Assembly (NCBI GenBank): GCA_013298625.1
Contig: JAAFIF010000076.1
Span: 1-48,482, forward strand
DNA from: Myxococcales bacterium
GTDB lineage: Bacteria > Myxococcota_A > Polyangia > Polyangiales > Ga0077539
Direction: 5' to 3'
Length of the DNA: 48,482 bases
Both the position numbers and the translations under genes were made by a program. Under the pieces are notes generated by a model. The model was not told the origin of the DNA and did not search any database. It was given only the letters and a program-made list of their open reading frames with translations. The first letter of the stretch is position 1. Every line of letters begins with the position of its first letter. Positions 1 through 8,324 of this stretch are shown here, in pieces.

Positions 1-1602
1 GCCCACCGCGATCTCGACCACGTTGCTGAGTGAAGGAACGACCGTGGGGATCAGGCGCTGCGTTGTCGTGCCGTCGCCGAGCTGGCCGTTGGCGTTGTAT
101 CCCCAGCAGAGCACGGTGCCATCGTTGCGCCGAGCGCACGTGTGCGATAGGCCCGCCGCAATCTCGACCACGTTGCTGAGTGAAGGAACGACCGTGGGGA
201 CCAAACGGCCGGCTGCCCCCATCCCCGTGGCCGTACCGTCGCCGAGCTGGCCGTTGGCGTTGTATCCCCAGCAGAGCACGGTGCCATCGTTGCGCCGAGC
301 GCACGTGTGTCTGTCGCCCGCCTCGATTTCGCCCACGGGGCCTCGACTGCACACCCCCCCGACGACACACGTACCGCTCCCCATGCACGGCCGACTCAAC
401 TCACTCGTCGCCGCGTTGCAATCACTGTCGACCCCATCGCACACGCTGAGATCCTCGGTCACGCCGGGATTCACGCTCGCTCGGCTGTCATCGCAATCAC
501 CCCGCGGCAGCGCGCCGCTCGACGCGCCCGCTTCGCCGCGCGCGAGGCACGTCGACGCCGTTGGCGCGTACCCATCGTTGTCCGCGTCCTCTTCCGCCGC
601 GAGCCCACCCGACGAGCAATTCGAATCCACCCGATCGCAGCTCTCCGCCGCTCCAGGAAACACCGTCGCGACGGTGTCGTTGCAGTCGTCCTTCGCGAAC
701 GCGCTTCCCACCGCGCCGACCTCCCCTCGGCCGAGGCACATCGCGCTCAGAGGTGAGTGACGATCGCCGTCAGCGTCTTCAGCGCTGTCCACGCCGCCCG
801 CCATCGGTCCCGCCAGCGAGCAGTCGTTGTCGCGGCCGTCGCACTGCTCGCGCGCGCCTGCGTAGGTCTCGCTGCGCGTATCGTCGCAGTCGTCGTTGTT
901 GGCGACCCAGCCAGGCATCATCCGGCAGACGTTGGTGACCATCGTCGTGCCCGCAGCGCCAGAGCGGTCTCCGCGCCCATCGTTGTCGACGTCGCGAAAC
1001 AAGCTCCCGATGAGCTCGTCCGTTTCTCCGTTGCAGTTGTCATCGAGCGAGTTGCAGTTCTCTACGGCGCCGGGAAATCGCGTTCCACCGCCGGTCGCAG
1101 GGTCGTCGGCGCAGTCCGTTCCGGTGACGCGACCGTTGGCCACGGTGACGGCAACGACGCGCGCTCCGCCGTCCACGCCCGCGTCCGTGGGCACGACCGC
1201 AGCCGCGCACGTCACGCTCGCGCCAGCGGCGATCACGTTGAAGCACGCTGTCGACGGAAACCCGTCCTGGTCGACATCCCCATCGCCCCCTCGGCCGCCG
1301 GGCAACACCTGAGCGACCGTGCACGGGTCGCAGTCTTCGTCGACGCCGAGGTTGTCGCACACCTCGCGAACGCCTGGGTTTCGCCTGGGATTGTTGTCGT
1401 CGCAGTCGTCCCCGCCACACGCGGCGCTCGGGTGTCCGTCGTTGTCCAGGTCCTCGCACACGCCCGTGTCCGGCCGCGGTTGCACTGCGTCCATGGGCTC
1501 GGCGTCCATCGACGCATCGGGCATCGGAGCGGGCGGGCTCGCGCAGCCCACGCTCACAACCATCCCCGCCATGAGCACTCCAAGCCATCGTCGCGTTCGC
1601 AT
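1..1602 (-). CDS. MopE-motif / RCC1-repeat lipoprotein, C-terminus cut by window edge
   Basis: An open frame of 534 codons runs without a stop to the left edge, so the C-terminus is missing. It starts at an ATG preceded by AGGAG five bases upstream. A lipoprotein signal peptide ends in the lipobox VSVGC. Next come about five Cys/Asp-rich segments of the MopE putative-metal-binding type (pattern DCDD...PG..E.C...DDNC), some with thrombospondin-3-like D-x-D-x-D-G stretches that could bind calcium. From about residue 420 RCC1 repeats begin (HTCARRNDGTVLCWG); at least two are visible. The leader and first MopE segment are almost identical to the protein at 4261-7998, so the two are recent paralogs; this one has two fewer MopE segments. 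Expected location is the outer surface. A role is not known; beta-propeller binding is an inference. Confidence 0.88.
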   Translation of the reverse strand, partial: MRTRRWLGVLMAGMVVSVGCASPPAPMPDASMDAEPMDAVQPRPDTGVCEDLDNDGHPSAACGGDDCDDNNPRRNPGVREVCDNLGVDEDCDPCTVAQVLPGGRGGDGDVDQDGFPSTACFNVIAAGASVTCAAAVVPTDAGVDGGARVVAVTVANGRVTGTDCADDPATGGGTRFPGAVENCNSLDDNCNGETDELIGSLFRDVDNDGRGDRSGAAGTTMVTNVCRMMPGWVANNDDCDDTRSETYAGAREQCDGRDNDCSLAGPMAGGVDSAEDADGDRHSPLSAMCLGRGEVGAVGSAFAKDDCNDTVATVFPGAAESCDRVDSNCSSGGLAAEEDADNDGYAPTASTCLARGEAGASSGALPRGDCDDSRASVNPGVTEDLSVCDGVDSDCNAATSELSRPCMGSGTCVVGGVCSRGPVGEIEAGDRHTCARRNDGTVLCWGYNANGQLGDGTATGMGAAGRLVPTVVPSLSNVVEIAAGLSHTCARRNDGTVLCWGYNANGQLGDGTTTQRLIPTVVPSLSNVVEIAVG

Positions 1603-1692
1603 CGATTCTCCTCCAGCAGCGCGCTGTGCAGAGCCTCGCGACGCGCCCTCGACGACGCCGAAACTCCCGCTCTCTCGCTACCACTTTCGCGC
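1588..1692. repeat. 105-bp direct repeat, copy A (leader codons plus upstream region)
   Basis: Matches 3080-3184 with only about three mismatches. The repeat begins inside the first codons of the lipoprotein gene and extends about 90 bases upstream, covering the ribosome binding site and the conserved GTGGTAGCG element. Noncoding bases are as conserved as coding ones, which points to recent duplication or gene conversion of the whole expression cassette. Confidence 0.85.
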
Positions 1693-1954
1693 TCACGGCG
1701 GAATCGCTGCGAGGTCCGATTTCACCGGCCCAACAGATCGCGATCGCGGGGCCGAGCAGACGCGATCGAAGCGGCGTCGAAGCGATTGGGGCTCTCGAAC
1801 GCGGCGTCGAGCAAAGGCGTGGCTCGATCTGCGGTGCTGCTCGTTTCCCTCGCTGAACTACGGAAACGATAACGGCTTGTCCTCTGGCGGTGTGCCCTCC
1901 CTGCGACCATCGCGCTGTGCAGTGACGACTGCGGCTCATCCCGTGGGCGGAGCA
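1603..1954 (-). promoter_or_regulatory. Intergenic region upstream of the leftmost RCC1 lipoprotein gene
   Basis: This stretch of 352 bases holds no convincing gene. Its first 90 bases are part of a 105-bp repeat also found upstream of the next RCC1 gene. On the minus strand the nonamer GTGGTAGCG (1676-1684) lies 73 bases before the start codon. The same nonamer lies 73 and 74 bases before the starts of the other two RCC1 lipoprotein genes, so it is a candidate promoter or operator element. I see no further clear structure in 1700-1954. Confidence 0.45.
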
Positions 1955-3094
1955 TCATAGCGGCACGACCACGGGGGAGAGGCCGTCCGCTTGGCCGCCG
2001 TCGCTGAGATCAGCAGCGGCGTTGCGTCCCCAACAAAGCACGGTGCCGTCGGCTCGCCGCGCGCAGCTATGCACCTCGCCAATCGCAATCTCGACGACGT
2101 CGCTGAGCGCAGACACCGCCGCCGGCAGTGCGCGATGCGTGCGCGTGCCGTCACCAAGCTGGCCCTGCATGTTGTATCCCCAGCACAGCGCTGTGCCGTC
2201 GGCGCGCCGGCCGCAGGAGTGATAGGAGGCCGTTGCAATCTCGAGCACGTTGTCGAGCGTCGAGACAGCCTCGGGACGCGTCCGTGGCGAGCTCGTTCCG
2301 TCGCCGAGCGAGTGCGCTATGTTACGGCCCCAGGCGAACACAACACCATCGGTGCGTAGAGCGAACGAATTGCTGCCGCCTATCGCAATTCCGACCACAT
2401 TGCTGAGCGATGGAACTGCGTTGGGCGTCAGGCGCGCCGTGTTCGTGCCGTCCCCGAGCTGGCCGTAGAAGTTGTCTCCCCAGCAGAGCATCGTGCCATC
2501 GTTGCGCAGGGCGCAGGTGTGCGCCCACCCCGCCGCGATCTTGACCACGTTGCGCAATGAGAACACCGCCGTGGCATGCGAGCGATTGACCAGCGTCCCA
2601 TCACCGAGCTGGCCACCGGTGTTGGCTCCCCAGCAAAACACCGTGCCATCGTTTCGGTGAGCGCACGTGTGCCGGCCGCCGGCGGCGATCTCGACCACGT
2701 TGCTCAACGCTGGAACGATCGCGGGGCTCGAACGGGTCGTCGTCGTGCCGTCGCCAAGCTGACCCGAGGAGTTGTTTCCCCAGCAGAGCACCATACCGTC
2801 GTCGCGACGAGCACACGTGTGCGCCCACCCCGCCGCGACTTCGACCACGTTGGTGAGCCCTGGAACAAGTGCGGGCCTCGTCCGGGATGTACGCGCGCCG
2901 CCACCAAGCACGCCATCGGTGTTATCTCCCCAGCAGAACACCGTCGCATCGACGCGGACAACGCAGGTGTGCGCAGAACCCGCTGCGATCGAAATCGCTG
3001 CGTTCGTCGCGAGCGTTGGAGCAGCGTTCATCGTGCAGCCCGCGCTCGCCACCATCGCCGCCATCAGCACTGTCAGCAGTCGTCGCGTTCGCAT
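1955..3094 (-). CDS. Seven-repeat RCC1 beta-propeller lipoprotein
   Basis: A 379-residue exported lipoprotein. The leader MRTRRLLTVLMA... ends in lipobox ASAGC, with cleavage near residue 20. The rest is seven RCC1-type repeats of about 50 residues, each with the pattern AAG..HTC..R.DG.V.CWG.N..GQLGDGT. Seven repeats fit one complete seven-bladed propeller. Each repeat carries two cysteines, one after HT and one before WG; repeat 5 has lost both at once (SFALR and FAWG), which suggests they pair within a blade. It lacks the MopE segments of its two paralogs. The start ATG has AGGAG five bases upstream, in the duplicated leader region. Eukaryotic RCC1 is a Ran exchange factor, but nothing here supports that role; a surface binding protein is more likely. 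Confidence 0.92.
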   Translation of the reverse strand: MRTRRLLTVLMAAMVASAGCTMNAAPTLATNAAISIAAGSAHTCVVRVDATVFCWGDNTDGVLGGGARTSRTRPALVPGLTNVVEVAAGWAHTCARRDDGMVLCWGNNSSGQLGDGTTTTRSSPAIVPALSNVVEIAAGGRHTCAHRNDGTVFCWGANTGGQLGDGTLVNRSHATAVFSLRNVVKIAAGWAHTCALRNDGTMLCWGDNFYGQLGDGTNTARLTPNAVPSLSNVVGIAIGGSNSFALRTDGVVFAWGRNIAHSLGDGTSSPRTRPEAVSTLDNVLEIATASYHSCGRRADGTALCWGYNMQGQLGDGTRTHRALPAAVSALSDVVEIAIGEVHSCARRADGTVLCWGRNAAADLSDGGQADGLSPVVVPL

Positions 3095-3184
3095 CGATTC
3101 TCCTCCAGCAGCGCGCTGTGCAGAGCCTCGCGAAGCGCCCTCGACGCCGCCGAAACTCCCGCTCTCTCGCTACCACCTTCGCGC
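3080..3184. repeat. 105-bp direct repeat, copy B
   Basis: Second copy of the leader/upstream repeat at 1588-1692. It contains the start codon, Shine-Dalgarno and the minus-strand GTGGTAGCG element (3168-3176). It fills most of the 133-base gap between this RCC1 gene and the kinase gene upstream, so the RCC1 gene probably has its own promoter. Confidence 0.85.
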
Positions 3185-3227
3185 GCGCTGCGACATCCCC
3201 GCCCTCCCCCCAATTGCGCGGCGCACC

Positions 3228-4217
3228 TCACTCGTTGCGTGGGCGCCGCGTGTCGCGAGCGATGGCTTGCGTCTCGGCGAAGGCCAGCTGTTCGAGCTCG
3301 ACGCGACACGCGCGAAACACTTCGTCGGCGAACGCGCGCATCCCGTCGAACCGCGCCTCGGGACGCTTCTCGAGCGCGCGATACACCGCCGCCGCGAGCG
3401 CAGGGCTGACCTTCGCGCCGGTGGCTTCGAAGCGCAGCGGCTCGTCGTGCAGCACCGCGGCGACCACCTCGGGAACGCTCGTCCCTTCGAACGGAAGCCG
3501 CCCCGTGAGGCACTCGAAGAGCACGACGCCTGCGGACCACACGTCCGCGCGGTGATCGAGGGCGCGATCGCCCCGCGTTTGCTCGGGGGACATGAACGAG
3601 ACCGTCCCCAAGATCGAGCCTGTCTTGGTGCGCACGATCGCGGCGCTCGAGCCGACCTTCGAGATTCCGAAGTCGAGCAGCTTGGCGACGGTGCTCCCGT
3701 CGGTCTGGCGCGCGAGAAACACGTTCTCGGATTTGAAGTCTCGGTGGATCACCGCGCGATCGTGCGCGGCGGCGAGCGCGTTCATCACCGGAACAATCCA
3801 GCGCACGACCTCGGACACTTCGAGCGGCCCGCGCGCCTCGACGCGCTCGTAGAGGGTCTGTCCGAAGAGGCGCTCGAAGACCGTGAAGACGCCGAAGCGA
3901 GGGTCCGTTCCGCCGTCGAGCACGTGCGCGATGTTCGGGTGCGCGAGCTCGGCGACGATCCGCGCTTCTTGCACGAACCGCTGCACCGCGGTGTCGTTCG
4001 ACGACCACTCTGCGTTGAGCACTTTGACCGCCACGCGCTGGTTCGTAAACGCCTGCGTGGCTTCGAACACCGAGCCCATCCCGCCCTGCCCGAGCAGCTG
4101 CGTGACGGTGTACTTGCCCGCGATCACCGCGCCAGGGACGATAGGACGACGGAGCATGGATGGCGTGAAAGTCTCGCCGATGCGCCGCGCGCCGTCGCGC
4201 TTAAACGCAACAGACAC
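3228..4217 (-). CDS. Cytosolic serine/threonine protein kinase (Hanks type)
   Basis: A 329-residue eukaryotic-like kinase. Visible motifs: glycine loop GQGGMG (43-48), VAVK lysine (K65), helix-C glutamate in QEAR (E84), HRD (158-160) followed by the unusual FKSEN instead of LKPEN, DFG (182-184) and MSPEQ (209-213). All catalytic residues are present, so it should be active. It ends soon after the kinase fold with no transmembrane segment or sensor domain, unlike the other two kinases in the window. It sits between two RCC1 lipoprotein genes, 43 bases after the large one, and is probably cotranscribed with it. The GTG start is the first usable codon; an ATG 60 bases further in would also leave the whole kinase domain intact. 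Closest relative in the window is the kinase at 12902-14125. Confidence 0.92.
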   Translation of the reverse strand: MSVAFKRDGARRIGETFTPSMLRRPIVPGAVIAGKYTVTQLLGQGGMGSVFEATQAFTNQRVAVKVLNAEWSSNDTAVQRFVQEARIVAELAHPNIAHVLDGGTDPRFGVFTVFERLFGQTLYERVEARGPLEVSEVVRWIVPVMNALAAAHDRAVIHRDFKSENVFLARQTDGSTVAKLLDFGISKVGSSAAIVRTKTGSILGTVSFMSPEQTRGDRALDHRADVWSAGVVLFECLTGRLPFEGTSVPEVVAAVLHDEPLRFEATGAKVSPALAAAVYRALEKRPEARFDGMRAFADEVFRACRVELEQLAFAETQAIARDTRRPRNE

Positions 4218-4260
4218 CAGTGTGGCGATCCCCGCGACGCCCGTTCGCTCCGCCAGCGAT

Positions 4261-7200
4261 TCAGAGCGGGAGGATCCCCGGCGAAACGCGGTTCACCGTG
4301 GTGCCGTCGCCGAGTTGGCCGAAGCCGTTGTCTCCCCAGCAGAACACCGCAGCGTCGCTGCGACGCGCGCAGGAAAAGTCGCCGCCCGCTGCGATCTCGG
4401 TCACGTTGCTCAAGCCGGGCACTGGTTGCGGATTCGGGCGAATCATCAGCATGGGATCCGCGATTTGGCCAAGGTTGTTTAGCCCCCAGCACAGTACGGA
4501 TCCGTCGCGGCGGCGCGCGCAGGTGTGCGCGTTGCCCGCTGCGATCTCGACGACGTTGCTGAGCATCGGGACGATCAACGCGTTCGAACGACTCGTCCGG
4601 GTGCCATCGCCAAGCTGCCCCGCACTGTTGAGTCCCCAGCAGAAAACGGTGTCGTCGCTGCGACGCGCGCAGGTGTGGACGCCCCCCGCGGAGAGCTCGA
4701 CCACGTTCGACAGCATCGGAACCAGCACCGGGCTCGAGCGATCGGTGGTCGTGCCATCGCCGAGCTGACCGCCACTGTTGCCTCCCCAGCACAGGACAGT
4801 GCCGTCGCTTCGACGCGCGCAAGTGTGGGTGGTTCCTACCACCAGCCCCACCACGTTGGTGAGCGTCGACAGCCGCGTCGGAGACGGTCGATTCGTCATC
4901 GTGCCATCGCCGAGCTGGCCGTTGAAGTTGTAACCCCAGCAAAAGACCGCGCCATCCCCCTGGCGCGCGCAGGCGTGCGCGCCGCTCGCGACCACCTCGA
5001 CCACGTTCGACAGCGTCGTAACCCGCGTCGGAGCGGACCGATTCGTCGTTGTACCATCACCGAGCTGACCCGCCGCATTCGATCCCCAGGCGAACAACGA
5101 GTTGTCCCCGAGGCGCGCATAGGAGCTGGACGCGCCCATCGCGAGCGAGGCAACGTTGCTGAACATCGGGACGAGCGTCGGGGACGATTGATTCGTCGTC
5201 GTGCCGTCGCCGAGCCGACCATCCGTGTTTCGCCCGCCGCAGAGCACAGTGCCATCGTTGCGACGTACGCACAGGTGATTGTATCCTGCGGCCATTTCGA
5301 CGACGTCGTGCGACATCACTACGCTCGTCGGCCTCGGTTGATTCGTCATCGTCCCGTCGCCCAGCTGGCCATAGTCGTTGATTCCCCAGCAAAGGACGCT
5401 CGCATCGCTGCGCAGCGCGCAAGAGAAGAGCGCACCAGTTGCGATTTGCACTACGTCGGCGAGCATCGGGACAGGCGTAGGAAGCAATCGATTCGCCGTC
5501 GTGCCGTCGCCGAGCTGGCCTGTGCTGTTAAGCCCCCAGCAAACAACAGTTCGATCACTGCGTCGCGCGCAGACGTGAGAGCTGCCCGAGGCGATTGCGA
5601 CAGCGGTCGTGAGCGATGACACGGGCGCCGGGGTCGGGCGGCTCATCATGGTGCCTTCACCGAGCTGACCAACGTCATTTCGACCCCAGCACGAGACGGT
5701 TCCGTCGCTTCGACGCGCACACGTTTGACCGGCACCAGCCGCGAGTTCGACGACGTTAGTGACCAGCGACGCGCGCACTGGGCTGGACCGATCCGTCATG
5801 GTGCCATCACCCAGTTGACCGACGTCGTTGCGTCCCCAGCACCACACAGCGCCGTCAGCGAGGTGCGCGCAGGTGTGGAGCTGGCCCGCGCTCAAGCCAA
5901 CGACGTTCGAGAGTCCCGGCACCAACGTCGGAGCGCTTCGATTCGCTGCGCTCCCGTCGCCGACCTGGCCGTGGAAGTTGTACCCCCAGCAATACACCGT
6001 TCGATCGCTGCGGAGGGCGCATGTATGCGCGCCGCCCGCCGCCAGCGCGACGACGTTCGACAGCGTCGAGACGAGCGTCGGACGGACCGCGGACACGAGG
6101 GAACCAATGCCGAGCTGGCCCGCGCTGTTCAGTCCCCAACAAAGAACCGTCCCATCGTTGCGCAGCGCGCAGGTGTGCGTGCCGCCCGCGGCGAGGTCCA
6201 CCACGTTGCTGAGCATCGGCACGCTCGTCGACCTTGAACGATTCATCGTGGTGCCGTCGCCGAGCTGGCCGTCGTTGTTTCGTCCCCAGCAAACGACAGA
6301 TCCATCATTGCGGCGAGCGCACGTATGGTAGTAGCCAGCGGCGATTCCGGCGATCGCTGGTCCTCGTCCGCACACTCCGCCCGCGCCGCAGGCACCGACC
6401 CCCATGCACGGCCTGGTCAATTCATTGGTGAGCGGGTTGCAGTCGTTGTCGACTCCGTCGCACACCGAGAGGACTTCAGTCACGCTGGGGTTCGCCGTAT
6501 TGCGCGTGTCGTCGCAGTCCCCCCGAGGCAGCGCGGTGCTCGTCGCGCCCGTTTCGCCGCGCGCGAGACAAATGGCCGAACTCGCAACGAAGCCGTCGTT
6601 GTCGACGTCTTCTTCTGCCGCGACTCCGCCGCCCGATGAGCAATTCGAATCCACCCGATCGCAGCTCTCTGCCGCGCCAGGAAACGTCGTTCGAACGCTG
6701 TCGTCGCAATCCGTCCGAGGAAACGCCGTCGCGGGCGCGCCGGCTTCTCCGCGCCCGACGCACGTTACGCTGCTCGGCGCGTACCCGTCGTTGTCTGTGT
6801 CTTCTTCGAGCGCGTCCCGCGTGCCCGGCGTAGAGCAATCGTTATCCACCCGATCGCACACCTCGCGATTGCCCGGAAATCTCCGGGCCCCCGTCGCCAC
6901 GCTGTCGTCGCAGTCGTCGCACAACGTCACCGTCCCCGCTGGGATCATGCAGCTCATCACCGGGCGCACCGTGCTCGGGTCGCCGTGCCCGTCACCGTCG
7001 CGGTCGTCGCACACGCGCTGCATGGGGTTGTCGACCACGCGATCGCAGTCTTCGTCCACCCCGTTGCCGCAGATCTCCGTCGCGCCTGGTCGCACCGTCG
7101 CAGCCACGTCGTTGCAGTCGGTCTTCGCGAACGCGAACGGCGGCGCCCCCGCCTCGCCGAAGCCCAGGCACATCGCGCTCAGCGGAGAGTACCCGTCGTC

Positions 7201-7998
7201 GTCGTTGTCCTCTGCGACGTCCACGCCGCCCGCCATCGCGCCCGGTAGCGAGCAGTCGTTGTCGCGGCGATCGCAGAGCTCGCGCGCGCCGCGGTACGTC
7301 TCCTGGCGCGTGTCGTCGCAGTCGTCGTTGTTGGCGACCCAGCCCGGCACCGTGGTGCAGACGTTGGCGGCCATCGTGGTGCCCGCTGCTCCCGAGCGAT
7401 CTCCGCGGCCGTCGTTATCGACGTCGCGGTAGAGCGTTCCCATCACGGCCTCGTCGACGGTGCCGTTGCAGTTGTCGTCGACCACGTTGTTGCAGACCTC
7501 GGGCAACCCCGGGCTCTGCTGCGCGCCCATCATCGCAGGGACGTCGTTGCAATCGGTCCCGCGCACGGTCCGCGTCATCGCGTCCACGTTGAGCCGCGCG
7601 TTGCAGCCCATTGGGGCAGTCATCCCCAGCCACGGATTCGTGCACGTCGCGCGCTCGTAGCCGTCCGCGTCCTGGTCCCCGTCCGCAGCTCCACCGCTCA
7701 CCGTGCACGGGTCGCAGTCTTCGTCGACGCCGTTGGAGTCACACACCTCGCGAATGCCTGGATTTCGCCTGGGATTATTGTCGTCGCAGTCGTCCCCGCC
7801 GCACGCCGCCGACGGGTGACCGTCGTTGTCCATGTCCTCGCACACGCCCGTATCTGTTCGCGGCTGCATCGAGTCCACGGGCTCTGCGTCCAGCGAGCCG
7901 TCCATCGAAGCATCGGGCATCGGGGCGGGCGGGCTCGTGCAGCCTACGCTCGCGAACAGCCCCGCCATGAGCACTCCGAGCAGTCGTCGCGTTCGCAT
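4261..7998 (-). CDS. Large MopE-motif / 14-repeat RCC1 lipoprotein
   Basis: A 1245-residue exported lipoprotein (lipobox ASVGC). Residues about 50-545 hold seven MopE-type Cys/Asp-rich segments (for example GGDDCDD, VDEDCDPC, DNDCSLPG), a pattern common in myxobacterial surface proteins and named after the copper-binding MopE of Methylococcus. Residues about 546-1245 are fourteen RCC1 repeats of about 50 residues, enough for two seven-bladed propellers. Almost every repeat has a cysteine pair (HTC...CWG); repeat 9 has lost both (SYARL, FAWG). The start ATG has GGAG seven bases upstream, and a 12-bp palindrome lies just above it. It is paralogous to the genes at 1-1602 and 1955-3094 and is followed 43 bases later by a kinase gene. 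Function is unknown; metal- or calcium-stabilised surface adhesion or binding is an inference. Confidence 0.93.
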   Translation of the reverse strand: MRTRRLLGVLMAGLFASVGCTSPPAPMPDASMDGSLDAEPVDSMQPRTDTGVCEDMDNDGHPSAACGGDDCDDNNPRRNPGIREVCDSNGVDEDCDPCTVSGGAADGDQDADGYERATCTNPWLGMTAPMGCNARLNVDAMTRTVRGTDCNDVPAMMGAQQSPGLPEVCNNVVDDNCNGTVDEAVMGTLYRDVDNDGRGDRSGAAGTTMAANVCTTVPGWVANNDDCDDTRQETYRGARELCDRRDNDCSLPGAMAGGVDVAEDNDDDGYSPLSAMCLGFGEAGAPPFAFAKTDCNDVAATVRPGATEICGNGVDEDCDRVVDNPMQRVCDDRDGDGHGDPSTVRPVMSCMIPAGTVTLCDDCDDSVATGARRFPGNREVCDRVDNDCSTPGTRDALEEDTDNDGYAPSSVTCVGRGEAGAPATAFPRTDCDDSVRTTFPGAAESCDRVDSNCSSGGGVAAEEDVDNDGFVASSAICLARGETGATSTALPRGDCDDTRNTANPSVTEVLSVCDGVDNDCNPLTNELTRPCMGVGACGAGGVCGRGPAIAGIAAGYYHTCARRNDGSVVCWGRNNDGQLGDGTTMNRSRSTSVPMLSNVVDLAAGGTHTCALRNDGTVLCWGLNSAGQLGIGSLVSAVRPTLVSTLSNVVALAAGGAHTCALRSDRTVYCWGYNFHGQVGDGSAANRSAPTLVPGLSNVVGLSAGQLHTCAHLADGAVWCWGRNDVGQLGDGTMTDRSSPVRASLVTNVVELAAGAGQTCARRSDGTVSCWGRNDVGQLGEGTMMSRPTPAPVSSLTTAVAIASGSSHVCARRSDRTVVCWGLNSTGQLGDGTTANRLLPTPVPMLADVVQIATGALFSCALRSDASVLCWGINDYGQLGDGTMTNQPRPTSVVMSHDVVEMAAGYNHLCVRRNDGTVLCGGRNTDGRLGDGTTTNQSSPTLVPMFSNVASLAMGASSSYARLGDNSLFAWGSNAAGQLGDGTTTNRSAPTRVTTLSNVVEVVASGAHACARQGDGAVFCWGYNFNGQLGDGTMTNRPSPTRLSTLTNVVGLVVGTTHTCARRSDGTVLCWGGNSGGQLGDGTTTDRSSPVLVPMLSNVVELSAGGVHTCARRSDDTVFCWGLNSAGQLGDGTRTSRSNALIVPMLSNVVEIAAGNAHTCARRRDGSVLCWGLNNLGQIADPMLMIRPNPQPVPGLSNVTEIAAGGDFSCARRSDAAVFCWGDNGFGQLGDGTTVNRVSPGILPL
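4264..6363 (-). repeat. Fourteen tandem ~150-bp coding repeats (RCC1 units)
   Basis: Within the large lipoprotein gene the DNA repeats with a period near 150 bases, each unit encoding one RCC1 blade. Units are diverged but keep the CWG...GQLGDGT coding block. Such arrays recombine easily, which may explain the 7 versus 14 copy numbers seen in the neighbouring paralogs, and they are a likely place for assembly error. Confidence 0.85.
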
Positions 7999-8324
7999 CG
8001 CTCTTCTCCAATGTGACTCGTCACGTTCGGCGACGCGCAGCTCCCGTGCGACGGCCCGAACACGATGGGCATCGCTACCACCCTCTCGCGACCGCCGTTA
8101 GGACCCCACGCCGTTTCAACCGCGCCGCGCATCGCGCGCTCGTCCGCTGGGTGCGCGAATTCTCGAGCGATTGCGGGCCCTCCCAGCGGCGCGTCACCGA
8201 CGCGTCACCTCCGCGCGCGCCGAGCAACGCCGTGAAATCCCTTCGCCGCCCGCGCCTCCCGCCGCCCTTCGCCTTCGCGTACACTCTTCACGCGCGTCGC
8301 TCGCCTGACACGCGCACTCCACCG
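7999..8324. promoter_or_regulatory. Divergent promoter region between RCC1 lipoprotein and TPR/PEGA operon
   Basis: This 326-base gap separates two divergent transcription units and has no convincing gene. A perfect palindrome GTGACTCGTCAC (8013-8024) lies directly upstream of the Shine-Dalgarno of the minus-strand gene, where a bound protein or RNA hairpin could affect expression. The nonamer GTGGTAGCG (minus strand, 8073-8081) sits at the same distance from the start as in the two paralogous genes. I see nothing clear in 8100-8324. Confidence 0.45.

Noticed and set aside
1..7998. Eukaryotic-type RCC1 nucleotide exchange role
   Set aside because: The proteins have lipoprotein signals and cysteine-rich blades, so they are exported; only the repeat fold is shared.
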